This document shows, piece after piece, positions 16,624 through 25,721 of a stretch of 64,000 nucleotides of DNA (positions are counted from its first letter, which is position 1; each line of letters starts with the position of its first letter). The stretch lies in the NCBI RefSeq assembly GCF_003864295.1, contig NZ_BDQK01000002.1, positions 45,298-109,297 of the forward strand, in the 5' to 3' direction. This stretch comes from Aphanothece sacrum FPU1. GTDB lineage: Bacteria; Cyanobacteriota; Cyanobacteriia; Cyanobacteriales; Microcystaceae. Below the pieces are notes generated by a model. It had not been told where the DNA came from. It searched no databases and saw only the letters and a list, made by a program, of their open reading frames with translations. A program made the translations under genes and the position numbers.

Positions 16624-19600
16624 ATGACTAATTCCCCTCCTGAACCCCCTGAAAACCCTACTCCCATACCGAGTTTACTAAACTTTCTTAGGCGACCTTC
16701 AACCCTCATGGTTGGCGGTATATTGTTAACATTAGGCATCGGTGTTTATGGAGGTATTAATTATTTTGTTTATCAGAAGTTATCTCCTCTAGTTTCGACT
16801 CAATTAAGTGAACTGCTACAACGAAAAGTCAGCATTGGAGAAGTAAAAAATTTCTCCTTTAATTCTATTCGCTTTGGTATTTCTGAGATTCCTACGACAC
16901 AAACTGATCCAGATTATTTAAAGATTAAAGAGATCAATATTGGTTTTAATCCGTTACCTTTATTATTAGGACAACCTCTTAAATTAGATATTACTGTTGA
17001 TAATCCTAATCTTTATGTGGCAGAAGATAAAACAGGTCAATGGATAAAATTACCAGAGATGGAGAAAGGAGAAGAAGTTGAGCTTCCTATTGATATTGAG
17101 GCAAGTTTTAAGCTTAATAAGGCTGATATCAGGGTTCATCCTTATGGGATAAAAAAACCGCTTAATTTAGCTATTAATGGTCAAGGGGGATATGTTTATA
17201 AGGCTAAAGATGATCAACAAATTAGTTATGATGTGATTGCTAATTTATTGGATAGTGAGATTATTCTTAAGGGAGAAACTGCTTTAAATAATGGAAAAAC
17301 TGCAGCTAATTTACAGGTTAATCAGTTAAATTTACCTCAGTTGGTAGCTTTAATTCCTAATTCACCGCTAATGTTAAAAAGTGGAAAATTTAATAGTAAT
17401 GTAAATCTATCACTTCCATCTTTAGAGAAAATAGAAGGGACTCAAGGGTCAGGTAAAGTTGATATTTCGGGTCTTGTTGCTAATATTAAACCTCTTAAAG
17501 TTCCTCTTAAAGTTAATGTTAATTTAGATTTTCTGGGTCAAACTGTTCAATTTAAACAGACAGAAATTAGTTTAGGTAATCTTGTCACTCAAATTAGTGG
17601 GGGGGTTAATTGGAAAGAAGGTTATAACTTAAATGTTAATGTCAAACCGATTACTATAAAAAATATTCTTAAATTAATTCCGAGTCAATTACCTATTAAT
17701 ATTGGGGGAGAAATTCAAGGCAATATTAAAGTCAATGGTTTGATTAAAAATCCTATTGTTACAGGCAGTATTAATAATACAAAATCTTTGATCATTGATC
17801 AAGTCCCTATTAAAACTATTAATGCTAATTTTCAGGCTAATTTGCATCAATTTATTCTCAAAAAAGTAGAAATAAATCCAACTGTTGGGGGACAAATTAT
17901 TGCTAAAGGTAAAGTTGAAACTGGTATTCTGAAAGCTATTGAGAAAAAACAACCGATTGATTGGCAAAAAATGCCTTTAGAATTAGGATTAAAAGTTAAC
18001 TTACCAACTCAAAAGTTACTAACTCCTTATTATAAATCATCTCAAGCAGTTAGTTTAGGAAATATTTCAGCCAGTGGAATAGTAAAAGGAACATTAGGAA
18101 AACCATTAGGTAAATTTCAATGGCGATCGCCTAATTTATTAACAGTATCAAATCGGTCAATTTCAGGGAAAGGAGATCTTCTTTTAGCAGGAGAAACTGT
18201 CTTATTACGGGATGTTACTTTACAAGGTGAGGGAGGAAATATTACTCTAAATGGAGTCGGTAACTTAGCAAAAAGACAATGGCAAACAGTTATAAAATCG
18301 GAGACATTTTCTTTAGTTCCTTTAGTTAAAGTAGTCTGTTCTTTTAATCGTTGTCCTGATCAACTTTTAGCAAATTCTATCACTTTAAGAAACGGAGATA
18401 TTCGCTTAACAGGTAACTTTGATAAGATTAATTTAGAAACAGTAAACGCCTTGGCTAATTTAACATTGATAGTAGATAATGGAGCAATTGCTATTAATAG
18501 TAATCTCTCTCAAGGTAATTTAACAGCAAGAACATTTTTAACAGGTATTTCTCTTGCTTATTATGTGCCTAATTTATCAGTTCCGGTAAAAATAGACAAT
18601 ACCAATATTAATTTTTCAGGTAATATTGCTCAACTGTTTAAAAATGATACTTTTAATATTAATCCTCTTACAGCAGAAGGTAATATTAAATTAACGGTTG
18701 CTGGCAGTCCAGTTAATGCTAATTTACAATTAAATCAGGGTATTTTACAAACAGTTACTAACATTGGTCAACTTGAACTTAATCCTATTATTCCTAATTT
18801 ACCCCTAACATCAAATTTAGTTAGAAGTAATATTAATCTGACTGGTAATGTCAATTCTTTGTTAGCTTCTTTAGGTAAAACACCTGATTTTAGTAGTTTT
18901 CGAGGCGATGCAGAGATACAACTTGCTATAGAAAATAGTCTAGTTAATGTCAGAGGAAATTTACAGAATGGGATAGTAAAAGGTCTAGTTAACTTAGGTT
19001 CATTATCCCTGAATAAAATTATTCCTAGTTTACCGATTTCCACTCAATTAGTTAGGGGAAATATTGAAGCATCAAGTCAACTAAATTCCTTACTCTCTAC
19101 CACTCCAAATTTAAACAGTATACAAGCAAATATTAATTTACAATTAGCGGCAGCAAAAGGCATAATTAATACCAATACTCGTTTAATCAACAATCAATGG
19201 AATAGTGACATTAGTGCATCTCGTCTCAATATTGCCACCATTCTCAATCAAATTGTTCCTAAAGCTCCTCAAATTGACTTGGATAACTTAAATGCTAAAA
19301 TGAAGCTTTCAGGCAGTTTAAACAGTATTTTTGAGGAAACAGGAACTATTCCTATACAAGCTAAAACTATTACTTTAAACAGTAATGGACAAACTGTAAA
19401 TGCTAACGGAACGATTATTATTTCTAATCTAAATACAAGACCAGATGCTCAAGTTAATCTCTCTGTTGATGCTAATTCTCAACTGAATAAGTTACCACTA
19501 AATCAATTGATTTCTTTAATTCCAGTTGAACGAAACTTGCTACCAGAAAGCGTAAAATTAGAAGGAATAGTAGACTTTAAAGGTCGCTTTATAGGTAAAC

Positions 19601-22548
19601 AATTATTGACTAATGCTAATACTCCAGGAAATATCAAATTATTAGGAGATGTAAAACTAACTAATTTTGCTATTAATAATCGCAAATTTGAAAATAGTTT
19701 AACCGGATACTTAAAAGCTATCATAGGCGAAAAAATTGCTTTAAACTTAAAGGGTTCAGAAGATATTATTGCTGCTAGTGTAATACCTTGTACCCGTGCT
19801 GAATGTCTCTTTCCTTATCTTCCTAATTCTTTTGAATTACGACAAACCACAGGGAAAGAACTCCCTATTATTGCTCAGGGAAACTTACAAGGTGATCGCT
19901 TTATTGCCAAAATAGAACAATTTCCCTTAGAATTATTTAAACTAGAACCAACGAAAAATAATGGCATTCCTGGATTTATTTCTGGTGCTGTTAATAGTCG
20001 TATTGATATTAATCTGTTTACCTTAGAAGGAACAGGAAATATAAGAATTGATAACCCCAGATTAGGGTTTATTGAAGCTAATGAAATAACAGCAAATCTC
20101 AGTTATAAAGATAATTTAGCCCGATTAGAATCAGGAAATCTAAAACTAGGAAGAAGTAACTATGATTTACAAGGATATCTTAACTTAAAATCAGGAGCAT
20201 TGCAAGGCAATTTGAATGTAGATAAAGGTCGAGTAGAAGATATTTTAACTGCTTTAAAAATATCTAGTGTTGATCGATTTTTAGATTTATTACAACTGAA
20301 ACCAATTGATTATGCTAAAGCAAAGCAAATTCCTCCTCAATCTGTTGGAGATGCTAATAGTACTATCGCTGAGCAAGTCAATTTATTAGCGGTAATTGAT
20401 CAAACAATTCGTGAATTAGCGGCTCAAAATCAAGCAGGAGGTATACCCACAGAATTAGATATTAGAGGATATTTTAACACGAAAGTCGCCTTAACTGGAA
20501 CAATTTATAAACCAATTTTTAACTTAAAGTTAACAGGTCAAAATTGGCAATGGAATCCACAAAAAGCTTTTCCTGATATTGTAGAACCATTAGGATTAGT
20601 AATTCGAGATCAACAAATTATTCCGATTAATAATATTAAAATTGCCACCAGGTTAGAATATGGAAAACTCACCATTGAACAAGCTCAAATTCAAATCAAA
20701 GAAAGCTTAGTCGGACTTCAAGGAAACTTTTCATTACAAGAAATTAACGCTAATTGGAACGTGGAAAATCTATCCTTTGATACTATCAATAACTTTTTCA
20801 AAATGCCGCCTGATGTTTCTGGTTCCCTCAATTCGACAGGAACAGTTCAAGGGACAATTTTTGCTCCTAAAATACAAGGACAATTTGCTTTTGTTGATAG
20901 TTCATTTCGCGGAAGATCTTTAAATGAAACCATTGAAGGACAATTTAGTTATCAAAATGCTCGTTTTAAACTATTAACAAATGAACCCTCTATTGTTTAT
21001 GCGTCTATTGATATTCCTTTTCCTATTTATCCAGGAAATGATTCCTTTAATGTTGATGTTCGTTTAGATACGGACGCGTTTACATTAGTCAGAATTTTTA
21101 GTCAAGATAAAGTAGCATTAGTGAATGGAGAAGCAGGATTTACTTTGCAAGCACAAGGACGACTTGACTTAACAGAAGGATTCCGACTTTATGAATTCAA
21201 TACTGATAATAAACTTATCCTAAATCAAGCTGTTTTTGCAAGTGCTGCTTTTCCTCAACCATTAACAGTAACTGGACAAATTGATATTGATGATAAACTA
21301 ATAAAGGTTGAGCAATTACAAGGAACATTTGCTGATAGTAAACTAACCATTGCAGGGGTTTTACCCTTATTTATTCCTGAATCTAAAGCAAATAATCCAC
21401 TAACCGTTGCCATTGAAAAAGGAGAAATTAATCTTGAAGGGTTGTATCGTGGAGAAGTAGATGGCCAAATTAACGTAACGGGGGCCGCTATTCAACCTAT
21501 TCTTGGAGGTCAAATTCAATTAGCAAATGGACAAGTTTTTATTCCTAAAAATGAAACTGAAACGCAAGAAAGAACGGTGGTAAACTTTAATCAATGGGTT
21601 AAACCTATTCGTCAAATTCCCAGAAATAATGAACCGATTCCTCTTCTTCCTCAGTTAAATAATTTTCAAGTTAGTTTACAAGGATTATATATAGAACAAA
21701 TACCATTATTTCGCTTTGAATTTGGAGGTAATTTAATTGTTAATGGTTCCTTAAATAATTTTGATTCCTTACAACCACAAGGTAATATTCTTGTTAGTCG
21801 AGGTTTTGTTAATTTCTTAGAAACTCGCTTTTTTATAGAACGTCGTCGTCTTAATCAAATTAGTTTTAATCCTCAACAGGGTTTATTAAATCCTGATCTT
21901 GATCTTATGATGAGAACCATTGTTTCAGAAGTTCCTAGTACCAGTAGAGAATTAAGGGGTGCAGAAACCACAGAAATTCCTGATGATAGTCTCAATAAAG
22001 TGCAACGGGTTGATATTAATTTAGGTTTGAAGGGTTCTCTTGCTCAGTTAATTCCTAGTTTGAGTAAAAATGAATCTCAAGTATGTCAAATTCAAGATGC
22101 TTTACAACCAATTCGTACCTCTGCTACATTATCTGATGAAGAGTTAGAAAAAGTTGCAAATTGTTTACAAATTCTCGCTGCTCAAGGTAATGGTAATCAA
22201 AAATTACTCAGTAATCCAGTCATACAATTAAGTAGCAGTCCTCCTCGTAGTCAAGGAGAAATTGTTCGTTTATTAGGGGAACAATTATTTATTTTAACAG
22301 AAACGTTACAAGGACAAAGCACGGAACAATTGATTCAATTTGGAGTTGTTCAATTAGCTTTACCTATGGTGTTTCAAAATGTACTTTATGATATTGAAAG
22401 TGCAGTTAGTGATACTATAGGTAGCACTGATTTTAGGATAGTTCCGTTTTTAGAAACTATTTATGAGGTAGAAGATAAAGGATTTGTTCGTCTCTCCTAC
22501 GATTATGGTTTTAATGAGTTTCGGGTACGGTATGAAAAACGATTTTAA
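16624..22548 (+). CDS. tamB: TamB-like translocation and assembly protein (DUF490)
   Basis: 1,974 aa. A Pro-rich cytosolic start and one membrane helix (~27-50, LMVGGILLTLGIGVYGGINYF) are followed by a very long stretch of repeating beta-strands (ANLQVNQLNL, GNISASGIVKGTLGKP and similar), as in the lipid-groove bridge proteins. The C-terminal ~430 residues form the TamB/DUF490 domain and end in FRVRYEKRF with a terminal aromatic. TamB spans the periplasm and moves phospholipid or assists outer membrane protein assembly; the chloroplast relative is TIC236. Length is typical for cyanobacteria. Weak internal repeats with the phrase SLPxSTQLVRGN / LPLTSNLVRSN are visible around residues 720-820. 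Confidence 0.93.
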   Translation: MTNSPPEPPENPTPIPSLLNFLRRPSTLMVGGILLTLGIGVYGGINYFVYQKLSPLVSTQLSELLQRKVSIGEVKNFSFNSIRFGISEIPTTQTDPDYLKIKEINIGFNPLPLLLGQPLKLDITVDNPNLYVAEDKTGQWIKLPEMEKGEEVELPIDIEASFKLNKADIRVHPYGIKKPLNLAINGQGGYVYKAKDDQQISYDVIANLLDSEIILKGETALNNGKTAANLQVNQLNLPQLVALIPNSPLMLKSGKFNSNVNLSLPSLEKIEGTQGSGKVDISGLVANIKPLKVPLKVNVNLDFLGQTVQFKQTEISLGNLVTQISGGVNWKEGYNLNVNVKPITIKNILKLIPSQLPINIGGEIQGNIKVNGLIKNPIVTGSINNTKSLIIDQVPIKTINANFQANLHQFILKKVEINPTVGGQIIAKGKVETGILKAIEKKQPIDWQKMPLELGLKVNLPTQKLLTPYYKSSQAVSLGNISASGIVKGTLGKPLGKFQWRSPNLLTVSNRSISGKGDLLLAGETVLLRDVTLQGEGGNITLNGVGNLAKRQWQTVIKSETFSLVPLVKVVCSFNRCPDQLLANSITLRNGDIRLTGNFDKINLETVNALANLTLIVDNGAIAINSNLSQGNLTARTFLTGISLAYYVPNLSVPVKIDNTNINFSGNIAQLFKNDTFNINPLTAEGNIKLTVAGSPVNANLQLNQGILQTVTNIGQLELNPIIPNLPLTSNLVRSNINLTGNVNSLLASLGKTPDFSSFRGDAEIQLAIENSLVNVRGNLQNGIVKGLVNLGSLSLNKIIPSLPISTQLVRGNIEASSQLNSLLSTTPNLNSIQANINLQLAAAKGIINTNTRLINNQWNSDISASRLNIATILNQIVPKAPQIDLDNLNAKMKLSGSLNSIFEETGTIPIQAKTITLNSNGQTVNANGTIIISNLNTRPDAQVNLSVDANSQLNKLPLNQLISLIPVERNLLPESVKLEGIVDFKGRFIGKQLLTNANTPGNIKLLGDVKLTNFAINNRKFENSLTGYLKAIIGEKIALNLKGSEDIIAASVIPCTRAECLFPYLPNSFELRQTTGKELPIIAQGNLQGDRFIAKIEQFPLELFKLEPTKNNGIPGFISGAVNSRIDINLFTLEGTGNIRIDNPRLGFIEANEITANLSYKDNLARLESGNLKLGRSNYDLQGYLNLKSGALQGNLNVDKGRVEDILTALKISSVDRFLDLLQLKPIDYAKAKQIPPQSVGDANSTIAEQVNLLAVIDQTIRELAAQNQAGGIPTELDIRGYFNTKVALTGTIYKPIFNLKLTGQNWQWNPQKAFPDIVEPLGLVIRDQQIIPINNIKIATRLEYGKLTIEQAQIQIKESLVGLQGNFSLQEINANWNVENLSFDTINNFFKMPPDVSGSLNSTGTVQGTIFAPKIQGQFAFVDSSFRGRSLNETIEGQFSYQNARFKLLTNEPSIVYASIDIPFPIYPGNDSFNVDVRLDTDAFTLVRIFSQDKVALVNGEAGFTLQAQGRLDLTEGFRLYEFNTDNKLILNQAVFASAAFPQPLTVTGQIDIDDKLIKVEQLQGTFADSKLTIAGVLPLFIPESKANNPLTVAIEKGEINLEGLYRGEVDGQINVTGAAIQPILGGQIQLANGQVFIPKNETETQERTVVNFNQWVKPIRQIPRNNEPIPLLPQLNNFQVSLQGLYIEQIPLFRFEFGGNLIVNGSLNNFDSLQPQGNILVSRGFVNFLETRFFIERRRLNQISFNPQQGLLNPDLDLMMRTIVSEVPSTSRELRGAETTEIPDDSLNKVQRVDINLGLKGSLAQLIPSLSKNESQVCQIQDALQPIRTSATLSDEELEKVANCLQILAAQGNGNQKLLSNPVIQLSSSPPRSQGEIVRLLGEQLFILTETLQGQSTEQLIQFGVVQLALPMVFQNVLYDIESAVSDTIGSTDFRIVPFLETIYEVEDKGFVRLSYDYGFNEFRVRYEKRF

Positions 22549-22586
22549 ATGATTCACTAATATTGAAAAAAGGAGAACTGTAACCG

Positions 22587-22954
22587 ATGAAAAAGCAAAT
22601 ATTAGAAACTATCAATAAACTTAAAGAGCAATTGGACGAGAATTTGCTAAAACTGAAAGAGTTCCTAAAGAATTTCATCGCTACCTTAAAGAATCTCAAG
22701 ACTTGCGTAACTTAGGAAAGCACGGTTTAGCCGTTGCTTGTCCACTGCTTGCCATGCCTGAAAATATTCTAGAGATACAACTTTGTCCCAAACCCCCTAA
22801 ACGACTTGACAGCTTGATAGGGGTAAAGTTAGGTAATAAATGGGACTTTATGAAGAAAACAGGAAAAGCCAAGGGGAAAGACGCGATCATCCGAGTTTGC
22901 TTCTATGCCACGCGGTTGCTGTTTCAAAGACTCAGAGACTACATAGTCTTCTAA
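22587..22954 (+). pseudogene. Frameshifted small ORF of unknown family
   Basis: ATG 22587 follows AAAGGAGA by ten bases and reads MKKQILETINKLKEQLDE; near 22640 the coding trend appears to jump one frame, continuing as EFAKTERVPKEFHRYLKES..RNLGKHGLAVACPLL to the stop at 22954. As written the first frame stops after 42 codons. A single-base deletion would explain this. I recognise no family; the second half could be chance. A strong ribosome site argues that a small gene was, or is, translated here. Confidence 0.35.
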
Positions 22955-22995
22955 GACCCTCCTAAAAAAGCCCCTGACTCCCACCAGGGGTTTTT
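22936..22995 (+). terminator. Rho-independent terminator
   Basis: A hairpin AGACTA-CA-TAGTCT is followed by AAAAA(G)CCCCTG / CAGGGGTTTTT with an 8-base loop and T-run at 22991-22995. It closes the tamB transcript before psaL. Confidence 0.85.
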
Positions 22996-23080
22996 GCTTA
23001 TGATAAAGTTTTATGTATAGAGATGATTGCTTACCAGTTTTTAACTGTAACTCTTTTTTTGTTCCCTTTAGGGTCAAAAT

Positions 23081-23095
23081 GTAAAGAATCTTTAC
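23081..23095. promoter_or_regulatory. Inverted repeat upstream of psaL
   Basis: GTAAAG-AAT-CTTTAC, about 130 bases before the psaL ATG. The minus strand reads CTTTACATTTT, which resembles one half of an HLR1 (RpaB) box, the light-response element of PSI genes; only one half-site fits, so this is a candidate operator. Confidence 0.35.
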
Positions 23096-23227
23096 TCAGA
23101 TACAAAAATTAATGAACTTTTTTAACGTTAAAGCAAAATTTAACATTGCCTTGCGCCTTCTTCCCTAAAATATAATCTTACAAGTCAAGCCATCCTATTC
23201 ACAAAAAAGCAGGAGGACTCAAGCAAA

Positions 23228-23719
23228 ATGGCAGAAACTGGATACACCCAGATGGTCAAGGCATACAATGATGACCCCTTTACTGGTCATTTATCAACCC
23301 CTATTTCTGACTCAGGGTTTACAAGAGCTTTAATTAACAATCTTCCCATCTATCGCAAAGGACTCTCTCCCCTAGCGCGGGGTTTGGAAGTAGGACTTGC
23401 TCACGGTTATTTCTTAATTGGGCCTGAAGTTGTTTTAGGACCTGGCCGTGATTTTTCGGCTGACCCCTATCTCTCCGCTTTATTAACTGCTGTAGTGATT
23501 GTGGTCATCGGTACTATTGGACTCAATGCTCATGGTCTAGTATCTCTCAAGAGTGCCACTGAATGTGAGCCTGGAACAGATGCAATGCAAACCTCTGAAG
23601 GTTGGAGTTTATTTGCCAGTGGTTTCTTCCTTGGTGGCGCAGGCAGTGCATTTATGGCCTATTTCTTACTTGAGAAGTTTTCCACCATTGATGCAATTTT
23701 CCGTGGCTTCGTTAACTAA
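23228..23719 (+). CDS. psaL: Photosystem I subunit XI
   Basis: 163 aa, full length. It sits at the trimer interface of PSI and is needed for trimerisation. Conserved parts are DPFTGHLSTPISDSGFTRALINNLPIYRKGLSPLARGLEVGLAHGYFLIGP, then two further hydrophobic helices (~85-108 and ~138-158). Thylakoid membrane. AGGAGG lies about 10 bases before the ATG. Followed after 96 bases by psaI, the standard psaL-psaI order. Confidence 0.97.
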   Translation: MAETGYTQMVKAYNDDPFTGHLSTPISDSGFTRALINNLPIYRKGLSPLARGLEVGLAHGYFLIGPEVVLGPGRDFSADPYLSALLTAVVIVVIGTIGLNAHGLVSLKSATECEPGTDAMQTSEGWSLFASGFFLGGAGSAFMAYFLLEKFSTIDAIFRGFVN

Positions 23720-23815
23720 ATGCCCGAAACCTTATATAACTCAGTTTTTAGGGTTTCCAATTTTTGAAAAAGTCCTTGACCAAATTCACAAGAAAACTCA
23801 CAGGAGAATAATCAC

Positions 23816-23932
23816 ATGACTGGTGCTTATGCAGCGTCTTACTTACCTTGGATTTTGATTCCCGCCATCACCTGGTTAATGCCATTGGTTGTGATGGGAC
23901 TTTTGTTTATCTACATTGAACAGGATGCTTAA
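23816..23932 (+). CDS. psaI: Photosystem I subunit VIII
   Basis: 38 aa ([18 protein letters not shown]...), a single membrane helix ending FIYIEQDA. PsaI contacts PsaL and stabilises its place in the PSI complex. AGGAGA precedes the ATG. Co-transcribed with psaL. Too short for ordinary ORF cut-offs but unmistakable. Confidence 0.95.
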   Translation: MTGAYAASYLPWILIPAITWLMPLVVMGLLFIYIEQDA

Positions 23933-23994
23933 CTCAACAGAATATGGAGAATTAGGATTTTTTATCCTCTAACATAGTTTTCTCTATTCCTTAG

Positions 23995-24032
23995 AAGGCT
24001 TCACTTAATTTTAGGTGGAGCCTTATTTTTTG
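23995..24032 (+). terminator. Terminator after psaI
   Basis: AAGGCTTCAC / GTGGAGCCTT arms with a 10-base loop followed by ATTTTTTG. One non-Watson-Crick pair. Closes the psaL-psaI operon. Confidence 0.8.
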
Positions 24033-24130
24033 AAAAACTGGCATTATAATTAATAATTAACAATTATTTCGGAAAAATTGTGTTAAAAAGAAAACACATG
24101 AAACATTAATTTATTGGGGTCAAACTAATC

Positions 24131-24385
24131 ATGTGTTTAGCCGTTCCGGGAAAAGTGGTTAATATTACTGGGGATGAACCCATGATGAGGAAGGGAAAAG
24201 TTAGTTTTGGGGGAGTTATCAAAGAAGTGAGTTTAGCCTATGTTCCTGATGTAAAAATAGGTGATTATGTCATTGTCCATGTGGGGTTTGCTCTAAGTAT
24301 TTTAGATGAAGACGCGGCTCAAAAAACTTTAGCAGATTTTCAAGAAATGGAAGCACTCATGTTAAACTTGTCTACCGTTAACTGA
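24131..24385 (+). CDS. hypC: Hydrogenase assembly chaperone HypC
   Basis: 84 aa. Starts MCLAVPGKVV, the HypC signature whose Cys2 binds the iron during Fe(CN)2CO cofactor assembly of NiFe hydrogenases; continues with the KVSFGGVIKEVSLAYVP and GDYVIVHVGFALSILDE boxes. Cytosolic. hypF is 13 kb away on the other strand, so the maturation genes are scattered here; no hydrogenase subunit is in the window. Confidence 0.95.
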   Translation: MCLAVPGKVVNITGDEPMMRKGKVSFGGVIKEVSLAYVPDVKIGDYVIVHVGFALSILDEDAAQKTLADFQEMEALMLNLSTVN

Positions 24386-24781
24386 GGGTTAATTAACCCG
24401 CTAAAAGTCACTTAAACTCACCTTAATCGAAAAATAACCCCAGAACTGACTAAGCTGTCACGCATCTAAATTGGTAGTTGAGATTGCAAGGGAGCGCCGG
24501 AGCAAGGGAGCGCCGGAGAAAGATTTTAACCTTTGTACCAAAACCCTCTATAACCATTTTAAATGCGTCTTAGCTTATTAACCCAATACTAAAAGTTTGG
24601 GTTGTACTCGGATGTTAAACCGTCATTAATCTTTAAGGTTATTTGTCCCAATTCAGGTTAAAATTAGCAAATAAGTCAAGTCATCTTGATAAAAAATAAC
24701 AAAGGAATACAGAGTTAGTCCGAAAAGTCAACTCTTACTCCGTCAGAAAATAGGGCTTATTTCCCAAAAATAAGGACAAAA
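24386..24781. other. Intergenic region with a tandem repeat
   Basis: Nearly 400 bases. Two perfect adjacent copies of GCAAGGGAGCGCCGGA at 24486-24501 and 24502-24517 form a GC-rich island. Otherwise AT-rich; no ORF. It precedes the secretion gene set. Confidence 0.5.
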
Positions 24782-25537
24782 ATGACTATTGTCTTGCAGA
24801 TAGGCGACCAAAATATATCAGAACAAGAGCTTTATCCCATATTGGCCCAGTATAGGTTATTACCTCAATTAGCCAAAGAGATTATCGTTGAACAAGCGAT
24901 CGCCGAAATAGAATGTAGCCCAGAAGAAGCAACCTTAGCCAAAGAGCAATTTTATCAAAGACAGCAACTAACCAATGAAAATGAACTCCAGTTATGGTTA
25001 GAACATCATGGTATGACCCGCCAACAATTAGAGAATCTTAGTGTTAGAGATATAAAAATAGAAAAATTTAAACAAATAAAATGGGGCGAACAATTAGAAA
25101 GTTATTTCATCAAATGTAAAGGACAATTAGATCGGGTAGTCTATTCTTTGATTCGGACAAAAGAAGCCGGAATCGCCCAAGAACTTTATTTTCGCCTCGA
25201 AGAAGGAGAAAGCGATTTTGTTGATTTGGCCAGACAATATTCAGAAGGTTCAGAAGCTCAAACAGGTGGATTAATTGGCCCAGTTGAACTCAATGTTCCT
25301 CACCCCAGAATTGGTCAGATTTTATCATCAAGTAAGTCAGGGCAAATATCCCCCCCAACAAAAGTAGGAGATTGGTGGATTATTGTCCGCTTAGAAAAAT
25401 ATATGTCGGCCCAACTTGATGATCCCACTCGACAGCGACTACTCAATGAACTATTTCAAGGGTGGTTAATAGCACAAATTCAACAAAATGTTTCCTTTTC
25501 TCCTCAAAGTGAATTATTAGAATTGAAAACAAGTTAA
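24782..25537 (+). CDS. PpiC-type peptidyl-prolyl isomerase
   Basis: 251 aa. The first ~120 residues are helical (SurA N-like: QNISEQELYPILAQYRLLPQLAKEIIVEQ), and ~125-225 is a parvulin domain (LFRLEEGESDFVDLARQYSEG...TGGLIGPVELNVPHPRIGQ). No signal peptide is visible, so it may act in the cytosol on export substrates. A PpiC protein just before an HlyB/HlyD pair is common in cyanobacteria, where it probably keeps the secreted protein foldable. 185 bases before the ABC exporter gene. Confidence 0.88.
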   Translation: MTIVLQIGDQNISEQELYPILAQYRLLPQLAKEIIVEQAIAEIECSPEEATLAKEQFYQRQQLTNENELQLWLEHHGMTRQQLENLSVRDIKIEKFKQIKWGEQLESYFIKCKGQLDRVVYSLIRTKEAGIAQELYFRLEEGESDFVDLARQYSEGSEAQTGGLIGPVELNVPHPRIGQILSSSKSGQISPPTKVGDWWIIVRLEKYMSAQLDDPTRQRLLNELFQGWLIAQIQQNVSFSPQSELLELKTS

Positions 25538-25682
25538 AACAATAAAAAAAATTGATTGAACTAGATTCACTAATGACTTTAGACTTATGACCCAAAAAAA
25601 AGGTTTCAAGCATCCTATTAGCAAGGGGAGAGAAATAAAAATATTCGTTGCTTCAAGCTACCGTCTTGTTTGCGGTAGTAAG

Positions 25683-25720
25683 TGATAACTGATAACTGAT
25701 AACTGATAACTGATAACTGA
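25683..25720 (+). repeat. TGATAAC heptamer array abutting a start codon
   Basis: Five perfect TGATAAC units and a partial TGA, ending one base before the ATG at 25722. A shorter array with the identical junction lies right before the wecB start at 51028. Confidence 0.85.
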
Positions 25721-25721
25721 A

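Noticed and set aside
22703..23077. Opposing frames around 22.7-23.0 kb
   Set aside because: The minus-strand ones cross the terminator hairpin and have no domain; the plus one is folded into the possible frameshifted gene.
24486..24517. 16-bp tandem duplication considered as an array or origin iterons
   Set aside because: Only two copies, no further spaced units, no rep or DnaA gene nearby.
25683..25720. Heptamer array considered as a CRISPR
   Set aside because: Units are 7 bases with no spacers; no cas genes in the window.
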